Positions 1-5,465 of a stretch of 6,783 bases of DNA are shown piece by piece. The notes under the pieces were generated by a model. It had not been told where the DNA came from. It was given only the letters and a program-made list of their open reading frames with translations, and made no database searches. This DNA comes from Clostridia bacterium. Its GTDB lineage: Bacteria > Bacillota > Clostridia > RGIG6154. Numbering within the stretch: position 1 is the first letter of the stretch; each line of letters starts with the position of its first letter. The position numbers and the translations under genes are program-made. The stretch covers positions 1 through 6,783 of the forward strand of contig JAGARF010000055.1 of assembly GCA_017622395.1 (NCBI GenBank). Direction: 5' to 3'.

Positions 1-945
1 AAAGGCAACAACGAAATTAGAAACGCTTTTAGCGACCAAACAGGTACGGCTTATGCTATTTTACCTATGTATGGCCGTATCGGCGGAGAGGTCCTTAACT
101 ATGACGGTTTGACTGATATTTCTGCCGAAAATACTTCTTCTTTTGAAAGAGGAGTTGTCGTTGTTGGTAGAGCAAAGGCTTGGCTTGAAAACGACTTCTC
201 TGAAGATATTACTGGTGGGGCTAAATTTATGGACAATGTTGCTATGCAAGTTAGTGATTACTTTGACGATGTTGACCAAAAAACGATGCTCTCTATTTTA
301 CAAGGTATTTTTAATATGACAGGAAGTAAAAACCTTGAATTCGTAAATCAACATACTTACGATATTTCTAACCAAACAGGCGAAGGTGCTTTTGCTAATG
401 CTACTACATTAAACAATGCTATACAAAAAGCATCTGGCGACAACAAAAACAAGTTTAGCGTTGTTATTATGCACAGCAAAGTTGCTACAAATCTTGAAAA
501 TCTTAACCTCTTAGGATACCTTAAACAAACTGACCAATCTGGTATTCAAAGAGATTTAACACTTGCATCTTGGAACGGCCGTATTGTTCTTATTGACGAC
601 GATATGCCTACTAATGAAAAAACAGACTACACTGAATATACTACTTACATCTTAGGCGAAGGCTCTTTTGACTATGAGGATATTGGTGCAAAAGTGCCTT
701 TTGAAATGGACAGAAATCCTCAAATTAAAGGCGGTCAAGACACCCTTTATGCAAGAACTAGAAAATGCTTTGCTCCTTACGGCATATCTTACACAAAAAC
801 AAACCAAGTTAGCTTATCTCCAACAAACGAGGAGCTTTCTGACGGAAGCAACTGGGAACTTGTAAACAACGGACTTGACGGCTCTGAAAGAGAATATATT
901 GACCACAAGGCTATTGCTATTGCTAGAATTATTTCAAGAGGTTAA
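1..945 (+). CDS. Phage major capsid protein, HK97 fold (5'-truncated by window)
   Basis: Major capsid (coat) protein, the subunit that polymerises into the icosahedral head. The frame is open from base 1, so the N-terminus lies outside the window and 314 residues are visible. An internal ATG at 67 is not a believable start because the upstream codons continue the same protein (KGNNEIRNAFSDQTG). I recognise the family from the segment around GRAKAWLENDFSEDITGG, the acidic helix around DYFDDVDQKTMLSILQGIF, and above all the C-terminus, with a PTNEELSDGSNWELVNNG block followed by YIDHKAIAIARIISRG, typical of clostridial phage capsids. The fold assignment is from family memory, not a structure search. 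The stop codon TAA (943-945) forms part of a TTAA repeat bordering an inserted element. A capsid gene is normally preceded by portal and scaffold genes; here those lie downstream. Confidence 0.88.
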   Translation, partial: KGNNEIRNAFSDQTGTAYAILPMYGRIGGEVLNYDGLTDISAENTSSFERGVVVVGRAKAWLENDFSEDITGGAKFMDNVAMQVSDYFDDVDQKTMLSILQGIFNMTGSKNLEFVNQHTYDISNQTGEGAFANATTLNNAIQKASGDNKNKFSVVIMHSKVATNLENLNLLGYLKQTDQSGIQRDLTLASWNGRIVLIDDDMPTNEKTDYTEYTTYILGEGSFDYEDIGAKVPFEMDRNPQIKGGQDTLYARTRKCFAPYGISYTKTNQVSLSPTNEELSDGSNWELVNNGLDGSEREYIDHKAIAIARIISRG

Positions 946-962
946 GGCAATACCGCATAATT
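941..962 (+). repeat. Left terminal inverted repeat of the MITE-like element
   Basis: These 22 bases match the reverse complement of 1086-1107 at 20 positions. The two differences are at 948 (C against T) and 958 (T against C). The second still pairs as U-G in RNA, while the first gives a C-A mismatch. The repeat includes the capsid stop codon (943-945), so the element or its target duplication supplies the end of the capsid gene. Confidence 0.85.
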
Positions 963-1106
963 CGATAAAACAGGTTTGAGATAATATTTTTCAGTGCAAG
1001 GAAAAAGCTCGCAATCATAGTCGGAGCCTATGATAAGAGGTTTTGACGCAGCAATGGGAAATATCAGCCAAAGCTGTAAAATTATAATTGTGCGGTATTA
1101 CCTTAA
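942..1106. mobile_element. MITE-like palindromic element with TTAA at both ends
   Basis: This non-coding stretch is bounded by TTAA (942-945 and 1103-1106) and, just inside, by terminal inverted repeats of consensus GGYAATACCGCAYAATT. The two 80-nt arms (941-1020 and 1028-1107) are imperfectly complementary along their length, and the 7-nt loop 1021-1027 sits at the exact centre, closed by the perfect 7-bp stem ATCATAG/CTATGAT. It holds no ORF. Short length, terminal inverted repeats, a possible 4-bp target duplication and full palindromy are what is expected of a miniature inverted-repeat transposable element moved by a transposase elsewhere. Collapsing it to one TTAA leaves the capsid stop followed closely by a normal T-tract/RBS/ATG, the short spacing seen elsewhere in this operon. 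As RNA it would be a long hairpin directly after the capsid stop, followed by seven Us, so it might also protect capsid mRNA or attenuate transcription (inference). I cannot name the parent IS family. Confidence 0.72.
1014..1034 (+). other. Apical hairpin at the exact centre of the MITE-like element
   Basis: A perfect 7-bp stem (ATCATAG at 1014-1020 with CTATGAT at 1028-1034) closes a 7-nt loop TCGGAGC. The loop midpoint, 1024, is also the midpoint of the two outer repeats, so the whole element folds about a single axis. Confidence 0.75.
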
Positions 1107-1107
1107 C
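1086..1107 (-). repeat. Right terminal inverted repeat of the MITE-like element
   Basis: This is the partner of the repeat at 941-962, in opposite orientation, ending in CCTTAAC. It is immediately followed by a run of seven T (1108-1114), which gives the folded RNA the look of a rho-independent terminator just ahead of the next gene's RBS (GGAGG at 1117-1121). Confidence 0.85.
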
Positions 1108-1114
1108 TTTTTTT
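1107..1114 (+). terminator. Possible terminator/attenuator: T tract after the element's hairpin
   Basis: Seven consecutive T (1108-1114) follow the long hairpin formed by 941-1107. Hairpin plus U tract fits partial transcription termination between the very highly expressed capsid gene and the less needed connector genes. The T tract may simply be the native leader of the next gene, since T-rich runs also precede the genes at 1898 and 3721, so the role is uncertain. Confidence 0.3.
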
Positions 1115-1127
1115 CTGGAGGACTTGT

Positions 1128-1517
1128 ATGGAAATTACTTTAAATGAAATTACAACAAGGCTTTCTCAAATTGGCTATGAAGTACAAGAAACGGATACTT
1201 CTCTTATTCAAAAAGAACTTGACAAGATTTTTGAATTTATTAAAATTTCTTGCAATTTAATTGATATTTCTGAAGAATTTAAAAATGTTATTATTGAAAG
1301 AACCTGCGGTAATTTTTTATTCTTACTTAAAAATTACGGCAGGTTTGACGGTATCGACAACTTGGGTTTTGTCAAAGAAATTCTTGAGGGAGATGTTAAA
1401 GTTGTTTTTGACGAAAATTCTGTACTAAGCAACGAACAACGACTTGACAAAATTATTGACTATCTTATGGGTTATGGTCAGGAAATTATTATTTCAAAGA
1501 GGTGCATTTGCTGGTGA
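1128..1517 (+). CDS. Head-tail connector protein (gp6/gp15-like adaptor)
   Basis: Predicted 129-residue adaptor that would form the ring under the portal at the phage neck. The sequence is mostly helical, with the compact all-alpha character of HK97 gp6/SPP1 gp15-like proteins: an N-terminal helix (MEITLNEITTRLSQIGYEV), a middle helix around EEFKNVIIERTCGNFLFLLKN (about residues 46-66), and a C-terminal helix around NEQRLDKIIDYLMGYG. Position directly after the capsid gene and ahead of the head-closure gene is the usual place for this family, and I lean on that as much as on sequence. The ATG has a strong GGAGG (1117-1121) six bases upstream. The last codons overlap the next gene as GTGA (1514-1517), pointing to translational coupling. 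Confidence 0.72.
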   Translation: MEITLNEITTRLSQIGYEVQETDTSLIQKELDKIFEFIKISCNLIDISEEFKNVIIERTCGNFLFLLKNYGRFDGIDNLGFVKEILEGDVKVVFDENSVLSNEQRLDKIIDYLMGYGQEIIISKRCICW

Positions 1518-1873
1518 TTAAAGATATTTCTGAAATTATACAAAGGCTTTTTACAGGTGTTTGTGACATTATTGAATATACCGAATATATTGATGATTTT
1601 GGAATTACTCAACTTGACAAAAAGGTTGTTTTGTCTGACATTCCTTGCAGGGTTTCTTTCTCTAAAATTAAACCGGCTAGAAAAGGAAAGGCTACTGACC
1701 ATATTACCCAAGATGCAACTTTATTTATTTCTAAAGATATTCAAATTAAAAACGGCTCTATCATTAAAATAACCCAAAACCAAAAGGTTTATTTTTATCA
1801 GAAAACAGGAGAATCAGCCGACTATACAAGCCACAAAGAGATTGCTATGGTTTTAAAAAATGATTATGTTTAA
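1514..1873 (+). CDS. Head closure / head-tail adaptor (stopper) protein
   Basis: Predicted 119-residue neck protein of the SPP1 gp16 type, which would close the portal channel after DNA packaging and join head to tail. A beta-rich plan is visible: GVCDIIEYTEY near the N-terminus, LSDIPCRVSFSK in the middle, a LFISKDIQIKNGSIIKITQNQKVYFYQKTG core, and a closing SHKEIAMVL strand. This pattern is familiar from clostridial phage proteins lying just after the gp6-like adaptor. I chose GTG 1514 because it overlaps the upstream stop as GTGA, the common coupled arrangement, with AAGAGG at 1497-1502. An in-frame GTG at 1502 lies inside the RBS itself; TTG 1508 is a weaker alternative. Tail-completion and tail-terminator genes normally come next, but a portal gene follows after 24 bp. 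Confidence 0.68.
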   Translation: MIKDISEIIQRLFTGVCDIIEYTEYIDDFGITQLDKKVVLSDIPCRVSFSKIKPARKGKATDHITQDATLFISKDIQIKNGSIIKITQNQKVYFYQKTGESADYTSHKEIAMVLKNDYV

Positions 1874-1883
1874 TTTTTTTTTG

Positions 1884-1891
1884 AAAGGGGG
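1884..1891 (+). promoter_or_regulatory. RBS supporting a TTG start for the portal gene
   Basis: AAAGGGGG lies six bases before TTG 1898. The first in-frame ATG lies well inside the conserved portal N-terminal region, so the TTG is the likely start. The spacer is a T tract, the same arrangement as in front of the gene at 3721. Confidence 0.7.
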
Positions 1892-1901
1892 ATTTTTTTG
1901 G
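1889..1901 (+). repeat. 13-bp direct repeat, copy 1 (portal RBS/start)
   Basis: GGGATTTTTTTGG spans the end of the RBS, the T-tract spacer and the TTG start of the portal gene. The identical 13-mer occurs at 3712-3724 in the same register over the TTG start of the xkdQ-like gene. The two copies bracket the portal-scaffold block. Confidence 0.9.
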
Positions 1902-3385
1902 ATTTAAAACAAATTTTTAAACGAAAGAAAAGTGATTTAAACGAAAAAAAATCTGATGAATTTTCTTTCGATTTTACAAGGTTTCTTGAAAAGGAAATTG
2001 ACAAGTTTAAGGTTTCTCGTAAAAGAAAAAATATGCTTAACGGCGAAAGGTACTATGACGGTAAACACGATATTCTTAAAAGAAAAAGAACCATTATTGG
2101 ACAAGGCGGAGAACTTATTGAAGTTGACAACTTACCAAACAATTTAATTATTGACAACCAATATGCTAGAATGGTCGACCAAAAAAACAACTATCTTTTA
2201 TCAAAAGCCCTTACTTTTGACAGCGAAGACAAAGTTTTTTTGAAATGCGTTAAAAACATATTTGATAACAGATTTTTAAAAACTTTAAAAGGTATCGGAC
2301 AAGACTGCTTTAATTGTGGTATTGCATATCTTTACACTTATTATGACGATTTTGGAAAGCTTAATTTTAAAAGACTTGTTCCTTTTGAAATTATCCCTTT
2401 CTGGAAAAACGAAGAACACTCTATACTTGAATTTGCTATCCGTATTTATGAAATTGAAGCATACGAAAAAGGGCAAGCTATTAATATCGAAAAAGTTGAA
2501 GTTTACCTTAAAGAGGGGATTAAGCGTTTTATCCTTAAAGGGCAAAAACTTATCCCTGAAAATAATGGTAAAATTATACCTTACATAAATGACGGGGAAA
2601 ATGATTTTAATTTTGGAAAAGTGCCTATTGTTGCTTTTAGACAAAACGACAGAGAGTTGCCTCTTATTTTGAAAATTAAAGCACTTCAAGATGCACTTAA
2701 CACAGTTCACTCGGACTTTATGAACAATTTACAAGAAGATGCGAGAAATACTATTTTAGTTCTTAAAAATTATGACGGAACTAATCTTGGAGAATTTAGA
2801 AAAAATCTTGCTCAATTTGGTGTTGTTAAAGTTAAAAGTGTTGAAGGTGCTGATGGCGGTGTTTCTACACTTAAAATTGACATTAACTCTGACAACTTTA
2901 AAACGGTTTCTAACTTACTTAAAACAGCTATTGTTGAAAATGCAAGGGGGATTGACTCCAAGTCTGAGAAGATGTTTGGCGATTTGAGTAAAATGAACAT
3001 TCAAAGTATTTACAGCGATATTGACCTTGATGCTAATTCTATGGAAAACGAATTTAAGGCATCTTTTGAAGATTTATTATTTTTTGTTAAATTTTATCTT
3101 AAAAACCAAGGCTTTGGAAACTTTGATTTTTCTAACCTTGAAATTATTTTTAACAGAGATATTCTTATTAACGAAACAGAAAGTATTGACAACTGTATAA
3201 AATCTTTACAGATTTTATCAAAAGATACTGTTATTTCTCAACACCCTTGGGTGCACAACATTGAAAAAGAAAATTATAAAATTAAGAAAGAAGGTATTTT
3301 TTATGGACAAAAAACAACTATTACAAATGGGCCTATCAGAAGAACAAGCAGAACAAATATTTCAAGAAAATCAACAAGAAATTAA
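1898..3385 (+). CDS. Phage portal protein, SPP1 gp6-like
   Basis: Portal protein, the dodecameric ring at one capsid vertex through which the terminase packages DNA. Visible marks of the SPP1 gp6-like family are the basic N-terminal region with RKRKNMLNGERYYDGKHDIL (about residues 42-61), the DQKNNYLLSKALTF segment, GQDCFNCGIAYLYTYYDDFG (about 132-151), the PIVAFRQND strand, the channel-side region MFGDLSKMNIQSIYSDIDLD (about 359-378), and a late FNRDILINETESIDNCIKS followed by HPWVHNIEKE. At 495 residues the length is normal. The C-terminus is odd: after IKKEG the frame runs on for 29 residues inside the next gene, ending in a basic, Arg/Ser/Thr-rich tail unlike the acidic helical tails I know for this family. 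This suggests loss of the native stop through a deletion or frameshift. A portal gene downstream of capsid and connectors is not the usual order. TTG start. Confidence 0.88.
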   Translation: MDLKQIFKRKKSDLNEKKSDEFSFDFTRFLEKEIDKFKVSRKRKNMLNGERYYDGKHDILKRKRTIIGQGGELIEVDNLPNNLIIDNQYARMVDQKNNYLLSKALTFDSEDKVFLKCVKNIFDNRFLKTLKGIGQDCFNCGIAYLYTYYDDFGKLNFKRLVPFEIIPFWKNEEHSILEFAIRIYEIEAYEKGQAINIEKVEVYLKEGIKRFILKGQKLIPENNGKIIPYINDGENDFNFGKVPIVAFRQNDRELPLILKIKALQDALNTVHSDFMNNLQEDARNTILVLKNYDGTNLGEFRKNLAQFGVVKVKSVEGADGGVSTLKIDINSDNFKTVSNLLKTAIVENARGIDSKSEKMFGDLSKMNIQSIYSDIDLDANSMENEFKASFEDLLFFVKFYLKNQGFGNFDFSNLEIIFNRDILINETESIDNCIKSLQILSKDTVISQHPWVHNIEKENYKIKKEGIFYGQKTTITNGPIRRTSRTNISRKSTRN

Positions 3386-3683
3386 CAAAATTAAAATTGA
3401 TTTTGGTGTTCAAAACATACTATCTAAAAACAAGGCTAAAAATATTAAAGCTGTTTCTGCTCTTTTAGATTATGATAACATTTTAGATGAAGAAGGCTCT
3501 TTTTCTGCTCTTGAAGAACAAATCTCAAAACTTAAAGCTAACGAAGAAACTGCTTTTTTATTTGACAACCATAACGAAGAAAAACTTCTTAAAGGGGCTA
3601 AAGCCGAAGAAGGCAAAGACAGAGGAAAACCGAAAAACTTGAGAAATATGACTTATACAGAAATGTGCAAATATATGGACTAA
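3303..3683 (+). CDS. Phage scaffold protein, GP20-like, apparently shortened
   Basis: Predicted 126-residue internal scaffold that would guide capsid assembly. The N-terminus (MDKKQLLQMGLSEEQAEQIFQEN) is the classic GP20 opening. The middle and end carry the family's other half: an AKNIKAVSALLDYDNIL segment, then SALEEQISKLKANEETAFLF (about residues 61-80). The long coiled coil normally joining these parts is almost absent, since QQEINKIKIDFG leads straight on; members I know are clearly longer. The C-terminal tail ends NLRNMTYTEMCKYMD. The ATG at 3303 has a weak GAAAGAAGG upstream within the portal gene. The start at 3261 in the same frame is rejected because its extra residues lie in the conserved end of the portal and lack an RBS. 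The first 83 bases overlap the portal frame. Confidence 0.75.
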   Translation: MDKKQLLQMGLSEEQAEQIFQENQQEINKIKIDFGVQNILSKNKAKNIKAVSALLDYDNILDEEGSFSALEEQISKLKANEETAFLFDNHNEEKLLKGAKAEEGKDRGKPKNLRNMTYTEMCKYMD

Positions 3684-3720
3684 CTAAACTTTTAAATAAT
3701 TTTATTTAGGTGGGATTTTT
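3684..3720 (+). promoter_or_regulatory. A/T-rich leader and RBS of the xkdQ-like gene
   Basis: This 37-bp gap holds no gene. It is almost pure A/T until TTTAGGTGGGATTTTTT, which provides an AGGTGGG Shine-Dalgarno (3708-3714) ahead of TTG 3721. It is one of the longer gaps in the operon and coincides with the junction between head and baseplate modules. Confidence 0.55.
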
Positions 3721-3724
3721 TTGG
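3712..3724 (+). repeat. 13-bp direct repeat, copy 2 (xkdQ-like RBS/start)
   Basis: GGGATTTTTTTGG, identical to 1889-1901 and placed identically relative to the TTG start codon. The distance between copies (1823 bp) equals the portal plus scaffold cassette. Confidence 0.9.
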
Positions 3725-4695
3725 TATATCAATTATTAGTAGCTGGGAAAAAAGGTGTTTTTAATTTATCTGACTATTGTTTAGACGAAATTACATATAC
3801 TACACACAAAACTGGATATGCCTCCTCTCTTAATTTTACTGTTGCTAGAAATATCGGGGGGGAATTTGTATTTTTTGAAGGCGATTGTGTTCAGTTTTTT
3901 ATTGATGGCGAATTATTATTTCAAGGGTTTATTTTCTCAAAAGAAAGAAACTCTGACCACTTTATCAGAGTTACGGCTTATGACCAACTTAGATATTTGA
4001 AAAACAAAGATTCTTATAACTATTCTTTTAAAACGGCGTCAGATGTTGTTTTAATGATTATTAACGATTTTAAATTATCTTACGGTATGATTGACAACTC
4101 TAAATATGTAATTAACAACCGAATTGAAGAAAACAAGTCATTGTTTGACATAATATTAAATGCTTGTAATATAACATATAAAAATACTGGCGAACAATAT
4201 TTTTTATTTGACAAAGCAGGCAGGTTATATTTTAAAGAACTAAATAACTTGAAATCTCCTTTTGCTTTATCTATTGACCAGAGTGTTATCGATTTTAACT
4301 GCAAAACGGATATTGATACAGATACTTTCTCACAAGTTAAACTGTACCAAAGAAACAAAACTAAAAAAATTGACAAAGAAATTACTGTTAACGACAAAAA
4401 CGGAATTGAACAATTTGGTGTATTACAATATTACGAAAAAATGCCAGATGAATATAACGATTTTCAACTTGAAACTTGTGCAAAAACTATTTTGAAAGAA
4501 AAAAACAGAGTTAAAAGAACCTTAAATATTAAATGTATTGGTCAAGGGTTGGGCGAGCATCTTTTACATGCTGGAAACAGTATTTTCTTATCTAATCTTG
4601 ATATTGGCGAGGAGATTCTAAATAACTGGGAGTGCATATCTAAATGTGTTCACTCTTTTAAAAACAATGAACACATTATTGAAATGTGGTTTTAA
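3721..4695 (+). CDS. xkdQ: XkdQ-like baseplate hub protein (phage late control D/gp27-like)
   Basis: Predicted hub of the contractile-tail baseplate, the ring on which the central spike sits and through which the tube passes. Its 324 residues match the XkdQ/YqbQ pattern: an N-terminal beta domain with LDEITYTTHKTGYASSLNFTV (about 21-41), an F-x-G-x-x-V-Q-F-F-I-D-G turn (about 52-63), FQGFIFSKERN, then the hallmark TAYDQLRYLKNKD (about 85-97). A SLFDIILNACNITYKNTGEQYFLFD segment follows, and a C-terminal beta domain with YQRNKTKK and an SIFLSNLDIGEEILNNWECIS strand region. The start is TTG, supported by AGGTGGG upstream. It is followed by XkdR, XkdS, XkdT and XkdU in standard order. The expected upstream neighbours (sheath, tube, tape measure, LysM/XkdP) are absent; a scaffold gene is there instead. 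Confidence 0.85.
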   Translation: MVYQLLVAGKKGVFNLSDYCLDEITYTTHKTGYASSLNFTVARNIGGEFVFFEGDCVQFFIDGELLFQGFIFSKERNSDHFIRVTAYDQLRYLKNKDSYNYSFKTASDVVLMIINDFKLSYGMIDNSKYVINNRIEENKSLFDIILNACNITYKNTGEQYFLFDKAGRLYFKELNNLKSPFALSIDQSVIDFNCKTDIDTDTFSQVKLYQRNKTKKIDKEITVNDKNGIEQFGVLQYYEKMPDEYNDFQLETCAKTILKEKNRVKRTLNIKCIGQGLGEHLLHAGNSIFLSNLDIGEEILNNWECISKCVHSFKNNEHIIEMWF

Positions 4696-4710
4696 GGAGG
4701 GGGTTATATT
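4694..4710 (+). promoter_or_regulatory. RBS that places the XkdR-like start at a non-standard ATT codon
   Basis: AAGGAGGGGG begins inside the stop codon of the upstream gene (4693-4695). ATT at 4708-4710 lies seven bases after AAGGAGG. No ATG, GTG or TTG occurs in this frame before ATG 4753, which has no RBS of its own. Confidence 0.65.
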
Positions 4711-5049
4711 ACAAAATATATAAAACAAATTTGTTTTGATTTTATTAGCAATATGGATTTTTCTGATATAGTTTTTGGCGAGGTTTTATCACAAGAACCT
4801 TTAACTATTAAAATATCTGACAAAATTATATTAAATCAAAATCAAATTATTCTTTCAAAAAATGTTTCTAATCATTATCTTCAAATAAACGATAATCCTA
4901 AGTATCTTAACAATCCTAACAACGAATATGACTTCTCTAACAAAAAAAATATTATCGTTTACAACTATCTTAAAACTGGCGAAAAAGTAATGCTTATTAA
5001 GGCTGTTGGGGGACAGTCTTATTTTGTTATCGACAGAGTTTTTAATTAG
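4708..5049 (+). CDS. xkdR: XkdR-like baseplate protein (DUF2577), apparent ATT start
   Basis: DUF2577/XkdR family protein of the phage baseplate; its precise role is not established to my knowledge. Read from ATT 4708 it has 113 residues and the family's full plan. An N-terminal amphipathic helix (TKYIKQICFDFISNMDF) runs into DIVFGEVLSQEPLTIKISDKIILNQNQIILSKNV, the signature strand-loop-strand, and a C-terminal LKTGEKVMLIKAVGGQSYFVIDRVF. Starting at ATG 4753 would cut off the helix that homologues carry and leave the gene without an RBS, so I prefer 4708. ATT is a very rare initiation codon; the alternatives are a sequencing error, a recent ATG-to-ATT mutation, or ATA at 4720. The stop TAG is immediately followed by the RBS of the XkdS-like gene. 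Confidence 0.78.
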   Translation: MTKYIKQICFDFISNMDFSDIVFGEVLSQEPLTIKISDKIILNQNQIILSKNVSNHYLQINDNPKYLNNPNNEYDFSNKKNIIVYNYLKTGEKVMLIKAVGGQSYFVIDRVFN

Positions 5050-5060
5050 GAGGTGCTTCT

Positions 5061-5465
5061 ATGACACCTATTACTCTTTTTAATTTTAACGAAAATACAG
5101 CTTCTTCTAATGTTTCTACAACTTACAAAATTGAAACCCAAAAAAATCAAATTAAAGGTTTTATTGATGAAACAGAAGCTATTAAACAGGCTATTTACAA
5201 AATTCTTTTGACAGAAAAAAATGTTTTTCAAATTTATAACGAAAATTACGGGGTTTCTTTAGCTGACTTATTTGGAAAAAATATTTATTTCGTTCAAAGC
5301 GAAATTCCTTTAAGAATTCAAAAGGCATTACTAAATGATGACAGAATTTTGAAAGTATATGATTTTTCATTTTTTAACCAGACTGAAAAAGGCTCTTTAT
5401 TAGTTAAATTTTTTGTTTCTACTATTTTTGGCGATAATGAGTTTTCATTGGAGGTGAATATTTAA
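5061..5465 (+). CDS. xkdS: XkdS-like baseplate wedge protein (DUF2634, gp25-like)
   Basis: Predicted 134-residue wedge component related to T4 gp25, which nucleates sheath assembly on the baseplate in contractile systems. Diagnostic segments are the YKIETQKNQIKGFIDETEAIKQAIYKILLTEKNVFQIY opening (about residues 21-58), with the family's I-x-G-x-x-D-x-x-E-A-(V/I)-K-Q pattern, then the ENYGVSLADLFGKNIYFVQSEIPLRIQKALLNDDRI core and the final strand LLVKFFVSTIFGD. The E-x-P-x-R-I stretch corresponds to the conserved E-P-R helix start of gp25-like proteins. The start is ATG 5061 with GGAGGTG eight bases or fewer upstream. The stop overlaps the next start by one base (TAATG), and the next gene's RBS is embedded in its last codons. 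Confidence 0.85.
   Translation: MTPITLFNFNENTASSNVSTTYKIETQKNQIKGFIDETEAIKQAIYKILLTEKNVFQIYNENYGVSLADLFGKNIYFVQSEIPLRIQKALLNDDRILKVYDFSFFNQTEKGSLLVKFFVSTIFGDNEFSLEVNI

Noticed and set aside
61..279. Minus-strand 72-codon frame within the capsid gene.
   Set aside because: Shadow of the capsid reading frame; no supporting signals.
949..960. AATACCGCATAA in the left arm of the palindromic element resembles a well-known 16S rRNA stretch.
   Set aside because: The match ends within about a dozen bases; the surrounding sequence does not resemble rRNA and the repeat is explained by its inverted partner at 1086-1107.
1502..1513. GTG 1502 as the start of the stopper gene.
   Set aside because: It is part of the Shine-Dalgarno sequence itself; GTG 1514 gives a GTGA overlap and a normal spacing.
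2285..2710. 141-codon open frame on the minus strand.
   Set aside because: It is antisense to the portal gene, has no RBS and has no recognisable family; it arises from the A/T-rich codon use of the + strand gene.
3261..3302. Upstream ATG extending the scaffold gene by 14 residues.
   Set aside because: No RBS, it lies deep in conserved portal coding sequence, and the family's usual opening (MDKKQLLQMGL) begins at 3303.
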